A stretch of 64,000 bases of DNA from Sphingomonas spermidinifaciens (lineage in GTDB: Bacteria > Pseudomonadota > Alphaproteobacteria > Sphingomonadales > Sphingomonadaceae), in the NCBI RefSeq assembly GCF_002351485.1, contig NZ_NWMW01000002.1:930001-994000 (forward strand). The letters run 5' to 3'. Of the stretch, positions 35,806-44,795 are shown in pieces. A program made the translations under genes and the position numbers. Position 1 is the stretch's first letter. Each line of letters opens with the position of its first letter. The notes under the pieces are model-generated. The model was not told the DNA's origin. It ran no database searches and was given only the letters and a program-made list of their open reading frames with translations.

Positions 35806-36912
35806 TCATGCGGTCCAGGGCTGATAGGGCAGGTCGAGATCGTCCGCGACTGCCTTGAACGCGATCTTGCCCTGGTAGACGTTGAGCCCGTTGGCGAGGT
35901 GCCGGTCAGCCTTCATCGCCGCCTCCGCGCCCAGATTTGCGAGGCGGAGCGCGAAGGGCAGCGTCGCGTTGTTGAGCGCGAAGGCGCTGGTACGCGCAAC
36001 CGCGCCGGGCATGTTGGCGACGCAATAGTGGATCACGCCATCGACCTCGAACACCGGATCCTCGTGCGTAGTGGCATGGCTCGTCTCGAAGCAGCCGCCC
36101 TGGTCGATGGCGATGTCGACCATCACCGAACCGCGCTTCATCGTCTTCACCATCTCGCGCGTGACGAGCTTGGGCGCCGCCGCGCCGGGGACGAGCACCG
36201 CGCCGATGACGAGGTGCGCGTTCTTCACCGCCGCCGCGATCGCCGCCTTCGAAGCATAGGCGGTCTTGATCTGGCTGGAGAAGAACATGTCGAGTTCGGC
36301 GAGGCGATCGTTGTTGATGTCGTAGATCGTCACGTCGGCGCGCATGCCGACCGCCATCTGCGCGGCGTTCACGCCCGAAACGCCGCCGCCGAGGATCGCG
36401 ACGCGCGCCGGCGCCACGCCCGGAACGCCGCCGAGCAGCACGCCGCGGCCGCCCTGTTCCTTCTCGAGATAGTGCGCGCCGACCTGCACCGACATGCGGC
36501 CCGCGACCTCGCTCATCGGCTTCAAGAGCGGCAGGCTGCGCGAGTCGCTGGTGACGGTTTCATAGGCGATGCAGGTTGCCCCCGACTTCATCAGCCCCTC
36601 GGCCTGCGGCTTGTCGGCGGCGAGGTGGAGATAGGTGAAGAGCGTGTGGCGCGGCTCAAGCAGCGCGATCTCCTGCGGCTGAGGCTCCTTGACCTTCACG
36701 ATCATGTCGCTCTGCGCGAACACCTCGGCCGCGGTCGCGACGATGCGCGCGCCGGCGGCGACATAGTCCTGATCCTCGAAGTCGATGCCCCCGCCCGCCC
36801 GGGTCTCGACGGTGACCTCGTGCCCCGCGGCGACAAGCTCGGCAACCGAGGGCGGGGTCAGGCCGACGCGATATTCGTGGTTCTTGATTTCCTTGGGCAC
36901 GCCAATCCGCAT
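35806..36912 (-). CDS. ald: Alanine dehydrogenase
   Basis: 368 residues, complete. The N-terminal MRIGVPKEIKNHEYRVGLTP signature is present; catalytic Lys75 (VKVKEP) and His96 (TYLHLAAD) are in place, with the NAD-binding ILGGGVSGVNAA near 173-184. It interconverts alanine and pyruvate plus ammonia with NAD. It is divergent from an Lrp/AsnC regulator whose product is the probable activator, AldR-like; a perfect 20-bp palindrome 16 bp upstream of the start is the likely binding site. Confidence 0.97.
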   Translation of the reverse strand: MRIGVPKEIKNHEYRVGLTPPSVAELVAAGHEVTVETRAGGGIDFEDQDYVAAGARIVATAAEVFAQSDMIVKVKEPQPQEIALLEPRHTLFTYLHLAADKPQAEGLMKSGATCIAYETVTSDSRSLPLLKPMSEVAGRMSVQVGAHYLEKEQGGRGVLLGGVPGVAPARVAILGGGVSGVNAAQMAVGMRADVTIYDINNDRLAELDMFFSSQIKTAYASKAAIAAAVKNAHLVIGAVLVPGAAAPKLVTREMVKTMKRGSVMVDIAIDQGGCFETSHATTHEDPVFEVDGVIHYCVANMPGAVARTSAFALNNATLPFALRLANLGAEAAMKADRHLANGLNVYQGKIAFKAVADDLDLPYQPWTA

Positions 36913-36927
36913 CGCTCATCTCCTGGT

Positions 36928-36947
36928 CTAGTATCGGCCGATACTAG
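36928..36947. promoter_or_regulatory. Perfect 20-bp palindrome in the ald/lrp intergenic region
   Basis: CTAGTATCGGCCGATACTAG reads identically on both strands. It lies 16-35 bp ahead of the ald start, opposite the divergent lrp gene. AsnC/Lrp dimers bind such symmetric sites, so it is a candidate operator. Confidence 0.7.
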
Positions 36948-37000
36948 CATCGGTGCGCAGGCTATGTCCGTGCAAAGGCACCCGTATGACCGTCCGCTTG

Positions 37001-37046
37001 TGCATGGATCACGCTCGCAAAGTCCTTTAGGGGCGTGATCCATGCA
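37001..37046 (+). promoter_or_regulatory. Inverted repeat overlapping the lrp start codon
   Basis: TGCATGGATCACGC (37001-37014) and GCGTGATCCATGCA (37033-37046) are perfect 14-bp arms around 18 nt. The right arm begins at the end of the AGGGG ribosome site and contains the ATG at 37042. In RNA it would form a hairpin hiding the start codon; in DNA it could be an autoregulatory operator. Confidence 0.65.
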
Positions 37047-37512
37047 GATCGACCGCATCGACCGCGCCATCCTGCGCGTGCTGGCCGACGATGCTCGCGC
37101 CCCGGTGGCGCGCGTCGCCGACCAGTGTGGCCTTTCCCAATCAGCGTGCTCGCGCCGCATCGCGGCGCTCGAGGCGGCGGGCGCGATCCGCGGTTATGGC
37201 GCACGGCTAGGAGCACGGCGACTCGGCGTCCATGTGACGGCGCTGGTCGACATCACCCTGTCGACTCAGGTCGAGGAAGACCTTGCCGCCTTCGAGCGCG
37301 CGGTAGGCGCGATCCCCGGGGTCGTCGGCTGTGCGCTCGTCTCGGGGCAACAGGACTATCGCTTGACGATCCTTGCGCGCGACCTTGACGATTATGAGCG
37401 GCTGCACCGCGAGCATCTGGGTCGACTGCCCGGTGTCACCACGATCAATTCGAGCTTTGTCCTGCGCGAGGTGCCGACGCTGGGCGAGGCGGAGGCGATG
37501 CTGGGCGGGTGA
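37042..37512 (+). CDS. Lrp/AsnC-family regulator (AldR-like)
   Basis: 156 residues. An N-terminal winged helix-turn-helix (about 5-60, IDRAILRVLADDARAPVARVADQCGLSQSACSRRI in family layout) is followed by an RAM amino-acid sensing domain (about 68-145, with VGCALVSGQQDYRLTILARDLDDYE). It should sense an amino acid, most likely alanine, and control the divergent ald. The gene is monocistronic, followed by a repeat-rich intergenic region. Confidence 0.9.
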   Translation: MQIDRIDRAILRVLADDARAPVARVADQCGLSQSACSRRIAALEAAGAIRGYGARLGARRLGVHVTALVDITLSTQVEEDLAAFERAVGAIPGVVGCALVSGQQDYRLTILARDLDDYERLHREHLGRLPGVTTINSSFVLREVPTLGEAEAMLGG

Positions 37513-37557
37513 AATCCTATCCCCCCCACGGCGAGGGGGAGGGCGGCGCCAGCCGGC

Positions 37558-37608
37558 GGTGGAGGGGAATGCCAGGGCCGCATCGCTTGCGGCGCCCCCC
37601 CCTCCACC
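37558..37608. repeat. Intergenic palindromic repeat between lrp and kup
   Basis: GGTGGAGGGG (37558-37567) and CCCCTCCACC (37599-37608) are perfect 10-bp arms; a second GC-rich pair (GGGGGAGGG / CCCCCCC) flanks them. This belongs to the GGTGGAGGGG-type intergenic repeats of sphingomonads. A separate 14-bp palindrome, ATCGGCGCGCCGAT, lies at 37679-37692, 66 bp before the kup start. 37513-37758 holds nothing else that I can see. Confidence 0.6.
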
Positions 37609-37758
37609 AGCCTGCGACTGATCCCTCTTTGGGCGCCGGGGAGAAATGCCCACGTTGCGGGCTGCAGCGCACAATGCTATCGGCGCGCCGATCATGGACC
37701 GGACCGTCGCCACTGCGCTGACCTCGCCCCTGCCGGCCGCTCGGAAAGCCGCGCGCCT

Positions 37759-39708
37759 GTGACCCCTCCAGAAGGCGCGGCCGCCGTCGACGGCGCCCCC
37801 GCCCCCGCCCCCGCCGAACCTCTTCCCGAGGCGACCGCCGCGCACCACCACCCCGACCAGCCGATGTGGCGTCTGGTCGTCGGCGCGATCGGCATCGTGT
37901 TCGGCGACATCGGCACCAGCCCGCTCTATGCGATGAAGGAAACCTTCATCGGCCACCACCCGCTGCCGGTCGAGCCCTTCTTCATCTACGGCGTCGTCAG
38001 CCTCGTCTTCTGGACGATGGTGATGATCGTGACGATCAAATATGTCGGCTTCATCATGCGCGCCGACAATAATGGCGAGGGCGGGAGCATGTCGCTGCTC
38101 GCGCTCATCACCCGGCGGAGCGGCGGCGCCGGATGGACCGCCAGCCTCGTCATGCTCGGCGTGTTCGCGACCGCGCTGTTCTACGGCGACAGCGTCATCA
38201 CCCCCGCCATTTCGGTGCTGTCGGCGGTGGAGGGGCTGACAACGGTCAACCCTGGCTTCGCGCCGTTCGTGCTGCCGATCGCGACCGCGATCCTCGTCTT
38301 CCTGTTCGTGCTCCAGGCGCGGGGCACGGAGACAATGGGCAAGCTGTTCGGCCCGATTGTGCTCGTCTATTTCGCGACGCTGGCGGTGCTGGGTGTCATA
38401 CAGATCGTGACCCGGCCCGAGGTGCTGTTCGCCCTGTCGCCGCATTATGCGTTCGAGTTCTTCGCGACCCGGCCGGGCCTTGCGTTCCTCGCGCTCGGTT
38501 CGGTCGTGCTGGCCGTCACGGGAGCCGAGGCGCTTTATGCCGATATGGGGCACTTTGGGCGCAAGCCGATCTCGATCGCCTGGCTGTACCTCGTCTTCCC
38601 GGCGCTGATCCTCAATTATCTGGGCCAAGCGGCGCTGCTGCTCAACGATCCCAGCGCGGCGCAGAACCCCTTCTTCCGCATGGCCCCTGACGAATGGCGC
38701 CTGCCGCTCGTCATCCTCGCGACGATGGCGACGGTGATTGCCAGCCAGGCGGTGATCTCGGGCGCCTTCTCGATCACGCAGCAGGCGATCCAGCTCGGCT
38801 TCATCCCGCGGATGCGCATCACCCACACCAGCGCGACCACCGTCGGCCAGATCTATATCCCGACGGTCAACTGGACGCTTTTGGTCATGGTGCTGCTGCT
38901 GGTCTTCACCTTCGGCAACTCGACTGACCTCGCCGCGGCCTATGGCATCGCCGTCACGGGCACGATGTTCATCACCACCTGCATGCTCGGCGTGCTGATG
39001 TGGCGCGTGTGGCGGTTCAATCGCTTCGTCGCGGGCGGACTGTTTGCCGCCTTCCTCGTCATCGATGGCGCCTATCTCGCGTCGAACATGCTCAAGGTGA
39101 CCGACGGCGGCTGGTTCCCGCTGCTGGTCGGCATCGTCATCTTCACGCTGCTGACCACCTGGTCGAAGGGGCGCAAGCTGATGATGGAGCGGCTGCGCGA
39201 GAGTGCGATGCCGATCAAGGTGTTCATCCAGTCGGCCGCCAATTCGGCAACGCGCGTACCCGGCACCGCCGTCTTCATGACCTCGACGCCCGAGGGGGTG
39301 CCGCATGCGCTGCTCCACAACCTCAAGCACAACAAGGTGCTGCACGAGCGGGTGATCCTGCTGACCGTCAAGGTCATCGACGAGCCCTATGTCGCCGAGG
39401 TCCATCGCGTGCGGCTCGAGCATCTGGAGAACGGCTTCCACCGCATGGTGCTCTGCTACGGCTTCATGGAGGAGGTGGACGTCCCCGCTGCCTTGAAGCG
39501 CATCCACAATTGCGAGGGCGAGTTCCGGATGATGGAGACGAGCTTCTTCCTCGCCCGCCAGACGCTGCTCCCCTCCGCTCGGCCCGGCATGATGATCTGG
39601 CGCGAGAAGCTGTTCGCCTGGATGCTGCGCAACGCCGAAAGCGCGATGGAGTTCTTCCGCCTGCCCACCAACCGCGTCGTCGAGCTGGGCAGCCAGGTGG
39701 AGATTTGA
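37759..39708 (+). CDS. kup: KUP-type potassium transporter
   Basis: 649 residues: about 35 Pro/Ala-rich N-terminal residues, twelve membrane segments (about 38-440), and a C-terminal cytoplasmic domain. The family signature [15 protein letters not shown] is at about 50-64 and [10 protein letters not shown] near 112. It imports K+ with protons. GTG 37759 gives the full frame; an ATG at 37864 just before the first helix is an alternative start. The last codon overlaps the next gene. Confidence 0.95.
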   Translation: MTPPEGAAAVDGAPAPAPAEPLPEATAAHHHPDQPMWRLVVGAIGIVFGDIGTSPLYAMKETFIGHHPLPVEPFFIYGVVSLVFWTMVMIVTIKYVGFIMRADNNGEGGSMSLLALITRRSGGAGWTASLVMLGVFATALFYGDSVITPAISVLSAVEGLTTVNPGFAPFVLPIATAILVFLFVLQARGTETMGKLFGPIVLVYFATLAVLGVIQIVTRPEVLFALSPHYAFEFFATRPGLAFLALGSVVLAVTGAEALYADMGHFGRKPISIAWLYLVFPALILNYLGQAALLLNDPSAAQNPFFRMAPDEWRLPLVILATMATVIASQAVISGAFSITQQAIQLGFIPRMRITHTSATTVGQIYIPTVNWTLLVMVLLLVFTFGNSTDLAAAYGIAVTGTMFITTCMLGVLMWRVWRFNRFVAGGLFAAFLVIDGAYLASNMLKVTDGGWFPLLVGIVIFTLLTTWSKGRKLMMERLRESAMPIKVFIQSAANSATRVPGTAVFMTSTPEGVPHALLHNLKHNKVLHERVILLTVKVIDEPYVAEVHRVRLEHLENGFHRMVLCYGFMEEVDVPAALKRIHNCEGEFRMMETSFFLARQTLLPSARPGMMIWREKLFAWMLRNAESAMEFFRLPTNRVVELGSQVEI

Positions 39709-40238
39709 GCGGCGCCGACGCGCCCATCCCCCCCGCGGGAGCGCCTATCATCGTGACGGCGCTATTCGGGGCGGAGGATACGGCGTGGCTGACGGGGCTG
39801 CGCCGCGCGCACTTCCCGCCCGAGCGCAACCATCTCGACGCCCATCTGACGCTGTTCCACCACATCGCGCCGAGCCTCGCGCCCGAACTCAAGCAGCGGC
39901 TGGTGGCCGAGACGCGCGGGATTCCGGCGCCAAAGGCCCGGATCGGCGGCACCATGTCGCTGGGGCGGGGGACCGCCTTCCGGATCGAGAGCCCCGAGCT
40001 CGAGGCGATCCGCGCCCGTCTTGCCGATGCGTTCCGCGGCCTGCTGATGCCGCAGGATCAGGCCGGCTGGCGTCCGCACGTCACCATCCAGAACAAGGTC
40101 GAACCTGCCGCCGCAAAGGCGCTGAAGGCCGAGCTGGAAGCCGGGTTCAGCCCGCGGCCGCTCGCAATCGCCGGGCTGGCGGCGTGGTGGTATCGCGGCG
40201 GCCCTTGGGAAGCGTTGAGCCGCCACATGTTCGCTTGA
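39705..40238 (+). CDS. 2'-5' RNA ligase / 2H phosphoesterase family protein
   Basis: 177 residues with the two catalytic HxT motifs of the 2H superfamily, H47-L-T49 and H125-V-T127, in a bilobed fold of about the expected size. Related proteins hydrolyse cyclic phosphates or ligate RNA. TTG 39705, overlapping the kup stop by 4 bases, is the only plausible start before the first conserved strand (IIVTALF), so translation is probably coupled to kup. Confidence 0.85.
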   Translation: MSGADAPIPPAGAPIIVTALFGAEDTAWLTGLRRAHFPPERNHLDAHLTLFHHIAPSLAPELKQRLVAETRGIPAPKARIGGTMSLGRGTAFRIESPELEAIRARLADAFRGLLMPQDQAGWRPHVTIQNKVEPAAAKALKAELEAGFSPRPLAIAGLAAWWYRGGPWEALSRHMFA

Positions 40239-40296
40239 CCGGGGGGCGGGTGGCCGATATGTGGCCCGCCTCGCCGCCATGCGGCAGGCCCGTCGG

Positions 40297-40373
40297 GGCG
40301 GAGTAGCTCAGTTGGTTAGAGCAGCGGAATCATAATCCGCGTGTCGGGGGTTCAAGTCCCTCCTCCGCTACCA
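40297..40373 (+). tRNA. tRNA with CAT anticodon (elongator Met; Ile2 possible)
   Basis: 77 nt including an encoded CCA. Acceptor stem GGCGGAG/CTCCGCT, D arm GCTC...GAGC, anticodon stem GCGGA/TCCGC around the loop ATCATAA (anticodon CAT), and T arm with GGTTCAAGTCC. The first acceptor pair is G.U. There is no initiator-type unpaired 1-72 C:A, so it is not tRNA-fMet. Elongator Met is preferred, but a lysidine-modified tRNA-Ile2 cannot be excluded by eye. Confidence 0.93.
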
Positions 40374-40395
40374 CGCTTGTTCATCCGGCATCGCC

Positions 40396-40623
40396 TCAGC
40401 CGTGATACTCCCGGAAAACGCCCCTGATCGTCGCGCCCCGACCGCCGCACTCGCGGCAGCGTGAGCGTCGCTCCGCATCGGCGACGTGGGTCAGCGGTCC
40501 ATAGACCTTCGCGATCATCTTCGGCGGCAGGATGACGGTGCGGCGACAGGTCCGGCAGCGGATCTCGGCGTGCTGACATCTGCGCTCGAAATCGAGCACC
40601 ACGCGAATCGTCCGGTCGGCCAT
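40396..40623 (-). CDS. Small zinc-ribbon protein, unknown function
   Basis: 75 residues with two CxxC pairs (Cys23/26 in CRTC and Cys56/59 in CREC) spaced as in zinc ribbons, plus a lone Cys16. It is very basic, suggesting nucleic-acid contact. No further family recognised. It is convergent with the tRNA gene and 43 bp downstream of the ROK kinase gene on the same strand. Confidence 0.6.
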   Translation of the reverse strand: MADRTIRVVLDFERRCQHAEIRCRTCRRTVILPPKMIAKVYGPLTHVADAERRSRCRECGGRGATIRGVFREYHG

Positions 40624-40666
40624 CCGCGAACGGTGAGCCGAGTTGCAGGCTGTAGGAAAGCGGCGA

Positions 40667-41557
40667 TTAGGCCATCTCGGCTGCCCGCCGCGCCAGCATC
40701 AGCGCGCCGAGCAGGCCGGCATCGCCGTCGAGCGCGCTCGGCGCGATCACCGCATCGATCGCTTCGCCCGGCAAGAGGTAGCCGTTGTCGATCGCCCGTG
40801 CCTCGCGCCGGATGCGGTCGATCAGGCCAGGGGTGTGCAGCACCCCGCCGCCGAGCGCGATGCGGCGCGGCGACAGGGTCGCGATCAGCGTGACCGACAG
40901 GTGCGCCAGCGCCTGGGCGATGATGTCGTGGCCGACATGATCCTCGGGCAGCTCGGACAGCGAGCGGCCCCAGCGGTCGATGATCGCGGGGCCGGACGCG
41001 ATCCCCTCCAGGCAGTCGCCGTGATAGGGGCAACGGCCCGCGAAGCCGAGATCGGCGGCATGGCGCGGCACGCGGAAATGGCCCATCTCGGCATGGCGCT
41101 CGCCGTCCAGCGGCACGCCGTCTACCACCACGCCGCCGCCGATGCCGGTGCCGACCGTCACATAGACGACCACGCCGCCGATGCCGCCGATCGCCGCCTC
41201 GGCCATTGCGGCCGCCGCTACGTCGGTGTCGAAGCCGATGGGGACGCGCGCCTCGCCGACGATGCCGGGGACAAGCGGCGTGCCGCTCCAGCCGGGCTTC
41301 GGCGTCTGCAGGATCTTACCCCAGCCAGGGGAGCCGCGGTCGCGGTCGATCGGGCCGAAGCTGCCGATGCCGTAAGCGGCGATCGGGCCGTGTGCGGCGG
41401 ATGCCGCCGCGAAGAAGGCGCGGACCGCCGCCAGCGTCGCCTCGGGCGTCGTCGTCGGGATGCGCGCGCGCTCGCTGATCAGGCCCCAGTCGTTCCCCAG
41501 CGAGCAGACGAACTTGGTGCCGCCCGCCTCGACACAGCCATAGATACGCTCACCCAT
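40667..41557 (-). CDS. ROK-family sugar kinase (fructokinase-like)
   Basis: 296 residues. Phosphate-binding EAGGTK near residue 11, substrate region FDTDVAAAAMAE near 108 containing the catalytic Asp, VGTGIGGG near 136, and the ROK zinc site CPYHGDCLEG near 177. The ASGPAI sequence following CLEG is typical of the fructokinase/mannokinase branch. It phosphorylates a hexose with ATP. ATG 41557 is preceded by GGGAGG. No transporter or other sugar gene is linked. Confidence 0.92.
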   Translation of the reverse strand: MGERIYGCVEAGGTKFVCSLGNDWGLISERARIPTTTPEATLAAVRAFFAAASAAHGPIAAYGIGSFGPIDRDRGSPGWGKILQTPKPGWSGTPLVPGIVGEARVPIGFDTDVAAAAMAEAAIGGIGGVVVYVTVGTGIGGGVVVDGVPLDGERHAEMGHFRVPRHAADLGFAGRCPYHGDCLEGIASGPAIIDRWGRSLSELPEDHVGHDIIAQALAHLSVTLIATLSPRRIALGGGVLHTPGLIDRIRREARAIDNGYLLPGEAIDAVIAPSALDGDAGLLGALMLARRAAEMA

Positions 41558-41623
41558 ATGCGCCTCCCGGAACTGGCGCGGCTCTAGCGCACGTGGTTCT
41601 GGCAAGGTCAAGCGGGCGTGGGC

Positions 41624-41812
41624 TCAGTCCGGCCGGGACTGGCCGCGGTCGAGCGTGTCGCTGGGGCGGCGGGCATCCCCCTCGGCCTGATGCTCGGTCG
41701 ACAGATTGGGTGCGGGCTGCGTCTTTGTGCCGCTATCGCCGGCGGTGCTCTTCTCGCCCGGCTCGGTCGAGAGGTTGGGGTCGGGCTGGGTTCGGGTATG
41801 TTCGTCGGCCAT
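41624..41812 (-). CDS. Small hydrophilic low-complexity protein
   Basis: 62 residues, very polar, with an internal duplication (TQPDPNLSTE and TQPAPNLSTE, about 22 residues apart). No fold expected. A good ribosome site (GAAGGAG) precedes ATG 41812. I know of no function for it; the strong translation signal argues it is expressed. The leader and first codons closely match those of the DUF3072 gene at 35754. Confidence 0.6.
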   Translation of the reverse strand: MADEHTRTQPDPNLSTEPGEKSTAGDSGTKTQPAPNLSTEHQAEGDARRPSDTLDRGQSRPD

Positions 41813-41863
41813 CGCGAAAGCTCCTTCGCGTTTCCAACGGCTTGGGCGGCGGGGGCGTTCCGC

Positions 41864-42478
41864 TCAACCCTCTGGCGGCGGGACCGGGGCGTCCGCCGGT
41901 TTCTCGAGCTGCAGGCCGTGGCGCAGCAGCATGGGCACGTTGGCGAAGGTGAAGATCAGCGTCGCGGGGATCATGCCCCAAGTTTTGAAAGTTACCCACT
42001 GATCCCAGTCGAGTGATGCGCGCGCGACCTCGTTGGCGACCGCTGACACGGCGAAGAACGCCGTCCAGTTGATCGTGAGCTGCCGCCACCCGCGCGCCGA
42101 CAGGCCCGGATAGGCGCTTTCGAGAAGGCTCTGGAGCAGCGGTCGGCCGGTCGCGAGGCCGTAGGCGAGCAGCACCGCGAACATCGCATAGACGAAGGTC
42201 GGCTTGACCTGGATGAACACGCGGTCGTGAAAATAGAGCGTCAGGCTGCCGAACACGAGGACGAGCCCGCCCGACAGCCACAGCATCGGCGAGATGTGGC
42301 CCGCCTTCACCCAGGAAAAGATCAGCGCCGCGGCGATCGCGACCATGAACGCCGCCGTCGCGGCAAGGATGCGGCCGATCTCGTTGCCGGGCGCGAGCGC
42401 GTTGACCGCGAAGAAGACTGCGAGCGGGCCGTAATCCACCGCCATGCGGAGGGCGGGGGAGAGGGGGGCTTTGCTCAC
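41864..42478 (-). CDS. yciB: Inner membrane-spanning protein YciB / septation protein A
   Basis: 204 residues with five to six membrane helices and the family motifs DYGPLAVFFAVN near 12-23, KPTFVYAMFAVLL near 95, and ESAYPGLSARGWRQLTINW near 125. The family affects cell envelope and septation; biochemical role unclear. GTG 42478 is the likely start, and a dispersed inverted repeat lies directly upstream. Confidence 0.9.
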   Translation of the reverse strand: MSKAPLSPALRMAVDYGPLAVFFAVNALAPGNEIGRILAATAAFMVAIAAALIFSWVKAGHISPMLWLSGGLVLVFGSLTLYFHDRVFIQVKPTFVYAMFAVLLAYGLATGRPLLQSLLESAYPGLSARGWRQLTINWTAFFAVSAVANEVARASLDWDQWVTFKTWGMIPATLIFTFANVPMLLRHGLQLEKPADAPVPPPEG

Positions 42479-42488
42479 GAGGCTTCTC

Positions 42489-42587
42489 CGTTCGCTCCGA
42501 GCGAAGTCGAGGGGCATTTTCGAGTGCAGCGAGAAGCCTGCCTCGACTGCGCTCGGCGACGGCCCTCGACTTCGCTCGAACCGAACG
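42489..42587. repeat. 25-bp inverted repeat between ftsY and yciB
   Basis: Arms 42489-42513 and 42563-42587 match as reverse complements at 23 of 25 positions (core GAGCGAAGTCGAGGG). This CGTTCGxTTCGAGCGAAGTCGAGG unit is a familiar sphingomonad intergenic repeat. It separates ftsY from yciB on the same strand. Confidence 0.8.
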
Positions 42588-42608
42588 AATGGGGTTGGGT
42601 AGTCCGGC

Positions 42609-43538
42609 TCACAACAATTCCTCCACCCCGGCGATGATCCGCGACACCTCATTGGCGTCGAAGGGCCGCAGGTCGTCCGCTTTTTCGCCAACCCCGATGG
42701 CGTGGATCGGCAGCCCGTATTTCTCCGCCGCCGCGACCAGCACGCCGCCGCGCGCGGTGCCGTCGAGCTTGGTCATGACGAGGCCGGTCACGCCCGCGAC
42801 CTCCTTGAACACCTCGATCTGGCTGAGCGCGTTCTGCCCCGTCGTCGCGTCGAGCACGAGCACCACGTCATGCGGCGCGGCAGGGTTGAGGCGGCCGAGC
42901 ACGCGGCGGATCTTGGCGAGCTCATCCATCAGCTCGCGCTTGTTCTGGAGCCGCCCGGCGGTGTCGACGATGAGCACGTCGATGCCGGTCGCGGTCGCCT
43001 GCTTCACCGCCTCATAGACGATGCCGGCCGCATCGCCGCCCTCGGCTCCCGAGACGATCGGCACGCCGATCCGCTCGGCCCAGGTACGCAGCTGGCCGAT
43101 CGCGGCAGCGCGGAAGGTGTCGCCCGCCGCGAGCATGACGCCATAGTCCTGGTCGACCAAAGTCTTGGCGAGCTTGGCGATCGTCGTCGTCTTGCCCGAG
43201 CCGTTGACGCCGATGACGAGGATCACCTGCGGCCGGGGAAACGCCTCGATCTCCAGCGGCCGGGCGACCTTTGTCAGCGCCTTCTCCACCTCCTCGGCGA
43301 CGACCAGGCGGATGCCCAGTTCCTCCATGTTGCGCTCGTACTGCCCCTCGGCCAGCCGCTGGCGCACGCGCGCGGCGGTTTCGGGGCCGAGGTCGGAGGC
43401 GATCAGCGCTTCCTCGATCTCGTCGAGCGTCGCGTCGTCCAGCCGCGCGAGCGACAGGCCGGCGAGGTTGCCCATCAGCCGGTCGGAGGTCTTGCGAAAG
43501 CCGCCGAGCAGTTTCTCGTGCCAGCTGGGGCCGTTCAT
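42609..43538 (-). CDS. ftsY: Signal recognition particle receptor FtsY
   Basis: 309 residues: a short N-domain without the long acidic A-domain of E. coli FtsY, then the G domain with GVNGSGKTTT near 110, DTFRAAA, DTAGRLQ and TKLDGTARGG. It docks SRP-ribosome complexes at SecYEG. Its start overlaps the mtaB stop by 4 bp (ATGA), so they form an operon. The SRP protein gene ffh lies only 3.6 kb away, on the other strand. Confidence 0.96.
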   Translation of the reverse strand: MNGPSWHEKLLGGFRKTSDRLMGNLAGLSLARLDDATLDEIEEALIASDLGPETAARVRQRLAEGQYERNMEELGIRLVVAEEVEKALTKVARPLEIEAFPRPQVILVIGVNGSGKTTTIAKLAKTLVDQDYGVMLAAGDTFRAAAIGQLRTWAERIGVPIVSGAEGGDAAGIVYEAVKQATATGIDVLIVDTAGRLQNKRELMDELAKIRRVLGRLNPAAPHDVVLVLDATTGQNALSQIEVFKEVAGVTGLVMTKLDGTARGGVLVAAAEKYGLPIHAIGVGEKADDLRPFDANEVSRIIAGVEELL

Positions 43539-44716
43539 TCGGGTTCTCCGATCAGATGGTCGTCGGCCGCGGCGACGATACGCGCGGTGCGAAGCGTGCC
43601 GGGCTCAAGGGGCGCCGCGAAGCGCACCTCGGCGAAGTTTTCGGCGTGGCCGATGTCGCCGGGGCGCTCGATCAGCACCGATTGCGTCGTGCCGACAAGG
43701 GCCGCCAGCCACGCGCGGCGCACGCGGTCGGCGGTGTCGCGCAGCCGCGCCGCGCGCTCGCGCACCAAGACCGGATCAACCTGCGGCATCCGCGCGGCGG
43801 GCGTGCCCTCACGCGGCGAAAAGGGGAAGATGTGGGCGTGGACGATGCGGCACGCCTCGATCAGCGCGCGGCTGTTCTCGAACGCCGTCTCGCTCTCGGT
43901 CGGGAAGCCGGCGATCAGGTCCGCGCCGACGGCGATCTCGGGTCGAAGCGCGGTCAGGCGTTCGACCAGCCGCACGGCCTGCTCCCGATTATGGCGGCGC
44001 TTCATCCGCTTGAGGATCAGGTCGTCGCCTGCCTGCATCGACAGATGGAGGTGCGGCATCACCCGCGGCTCATGCGCGAGGAGCGCGAAGAGGCGGTCGT
44101 CGACCTCGGCCGGGTCGATCGAGGAGAGACGGAGGCGCCGGAGGTCGGGGACGAGGCGGAGGATGCGCTCGACGAGGCGGCCGAGCGTCGGGATGCCGGG
44201 CAGGTCGGCGCCGTAACTGGTCAGGTCGACGCCGGTCAGCACGACCTCCTGGTGACCCGCCTCGACGCGCGCCGCGATCCGCTCGATCACGGCGCCCGCG
44301 GGCAGCGAGCGGCTGGGGCCGCGGCCGGCTGGGATGATGCAGAAAGTGCAGGCGTGGTCGCAGCCATTCTGCACCTCGACCAGCGCGCGGGCATGCGGCG
44401 ACGGGGGCAGGGTGGCAGGCGCGTCCGAGCCCCACGCCTCGGGCGCCAGCTTTAGCGGGTTGGCGACGATGCGCGACACGCCGGGGATGGCGGCGAAGCC
44501 CGCCGGATCGATCGTCGCCGCACAGCCGGTGACGACGAGCTCGGCGTCGGGGTTTGCACGGGCAAGGCGGCGGACGGCGCGGCGCGAACGGCGCACCGCC
44601 TCGCCCGTGACCGCGCAGGAGTTGACCACCGCGACCGGACGGTCGCCCAGCAACGACCGGATCGTTTCGCTTTCGGAGAGGTTGAGGCGGCAGCCAAGCG
44701 TGACGATCTCGGCCAT
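43535..44716 (-). CDS. mtaB: tRNA t6A methylthiotransferase MtaB
   Basis: 393 residues. The N-terminal MTTase domain has three cluster cysteines (9, 34, 65 in LGCRLN, NSCAVT, TGCAAT). The radical-SAM domain has Cys119, 123 and 126 in CDHACTFC, and a TRAM-like C-terminus follows. It adds a methylthio group to t6A37 of tRNAs decoding ANN codons. Co-transcribed with ftsY. dapF, often upstream in relatives, is not present. Confidence 0.95.
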   Translation of the reverse strand: MAEIVTLGCRLNLSESETIRSLLGDRPVAVVNSCAVTGEAVRRSRRAVRRLARANPDAELVVTGCAATIDPAGFAAIPGVSRIVANPLKLAPEAWGSDAPATLPPSPHARALVEVQNGCDHACTFCIIPAGRGPSRSLPAGAVIERIAARVEAGHQEVVLTGVDLTSYGADLPGIPTLGRLVERILRLVPDLRRLRLSSIDPAEVDDRLFALLAHEPRVMPHLHLSMQAGDDLILKRMKRRHNREQAVRLVERLTALRPEIAVGADLIAGFPTESETAFENSRALIEACRIVHAHIFPFSPREGTPAARMPQVDPVLVRERAARLRDTADRVRRAWLAALVGTTQSVLIERPGDIGHAENFAEVRFAAPLEPGTLRTARIVAAADDHLIGEPE

Positions 44717-44795
44717 GTCAGCCCGGGCGCTTGGCGGCGAACATGGCGGGCACTTAGGAGCGATGGGCCGCGAAGTCCATCGCGGGGGACGAACG

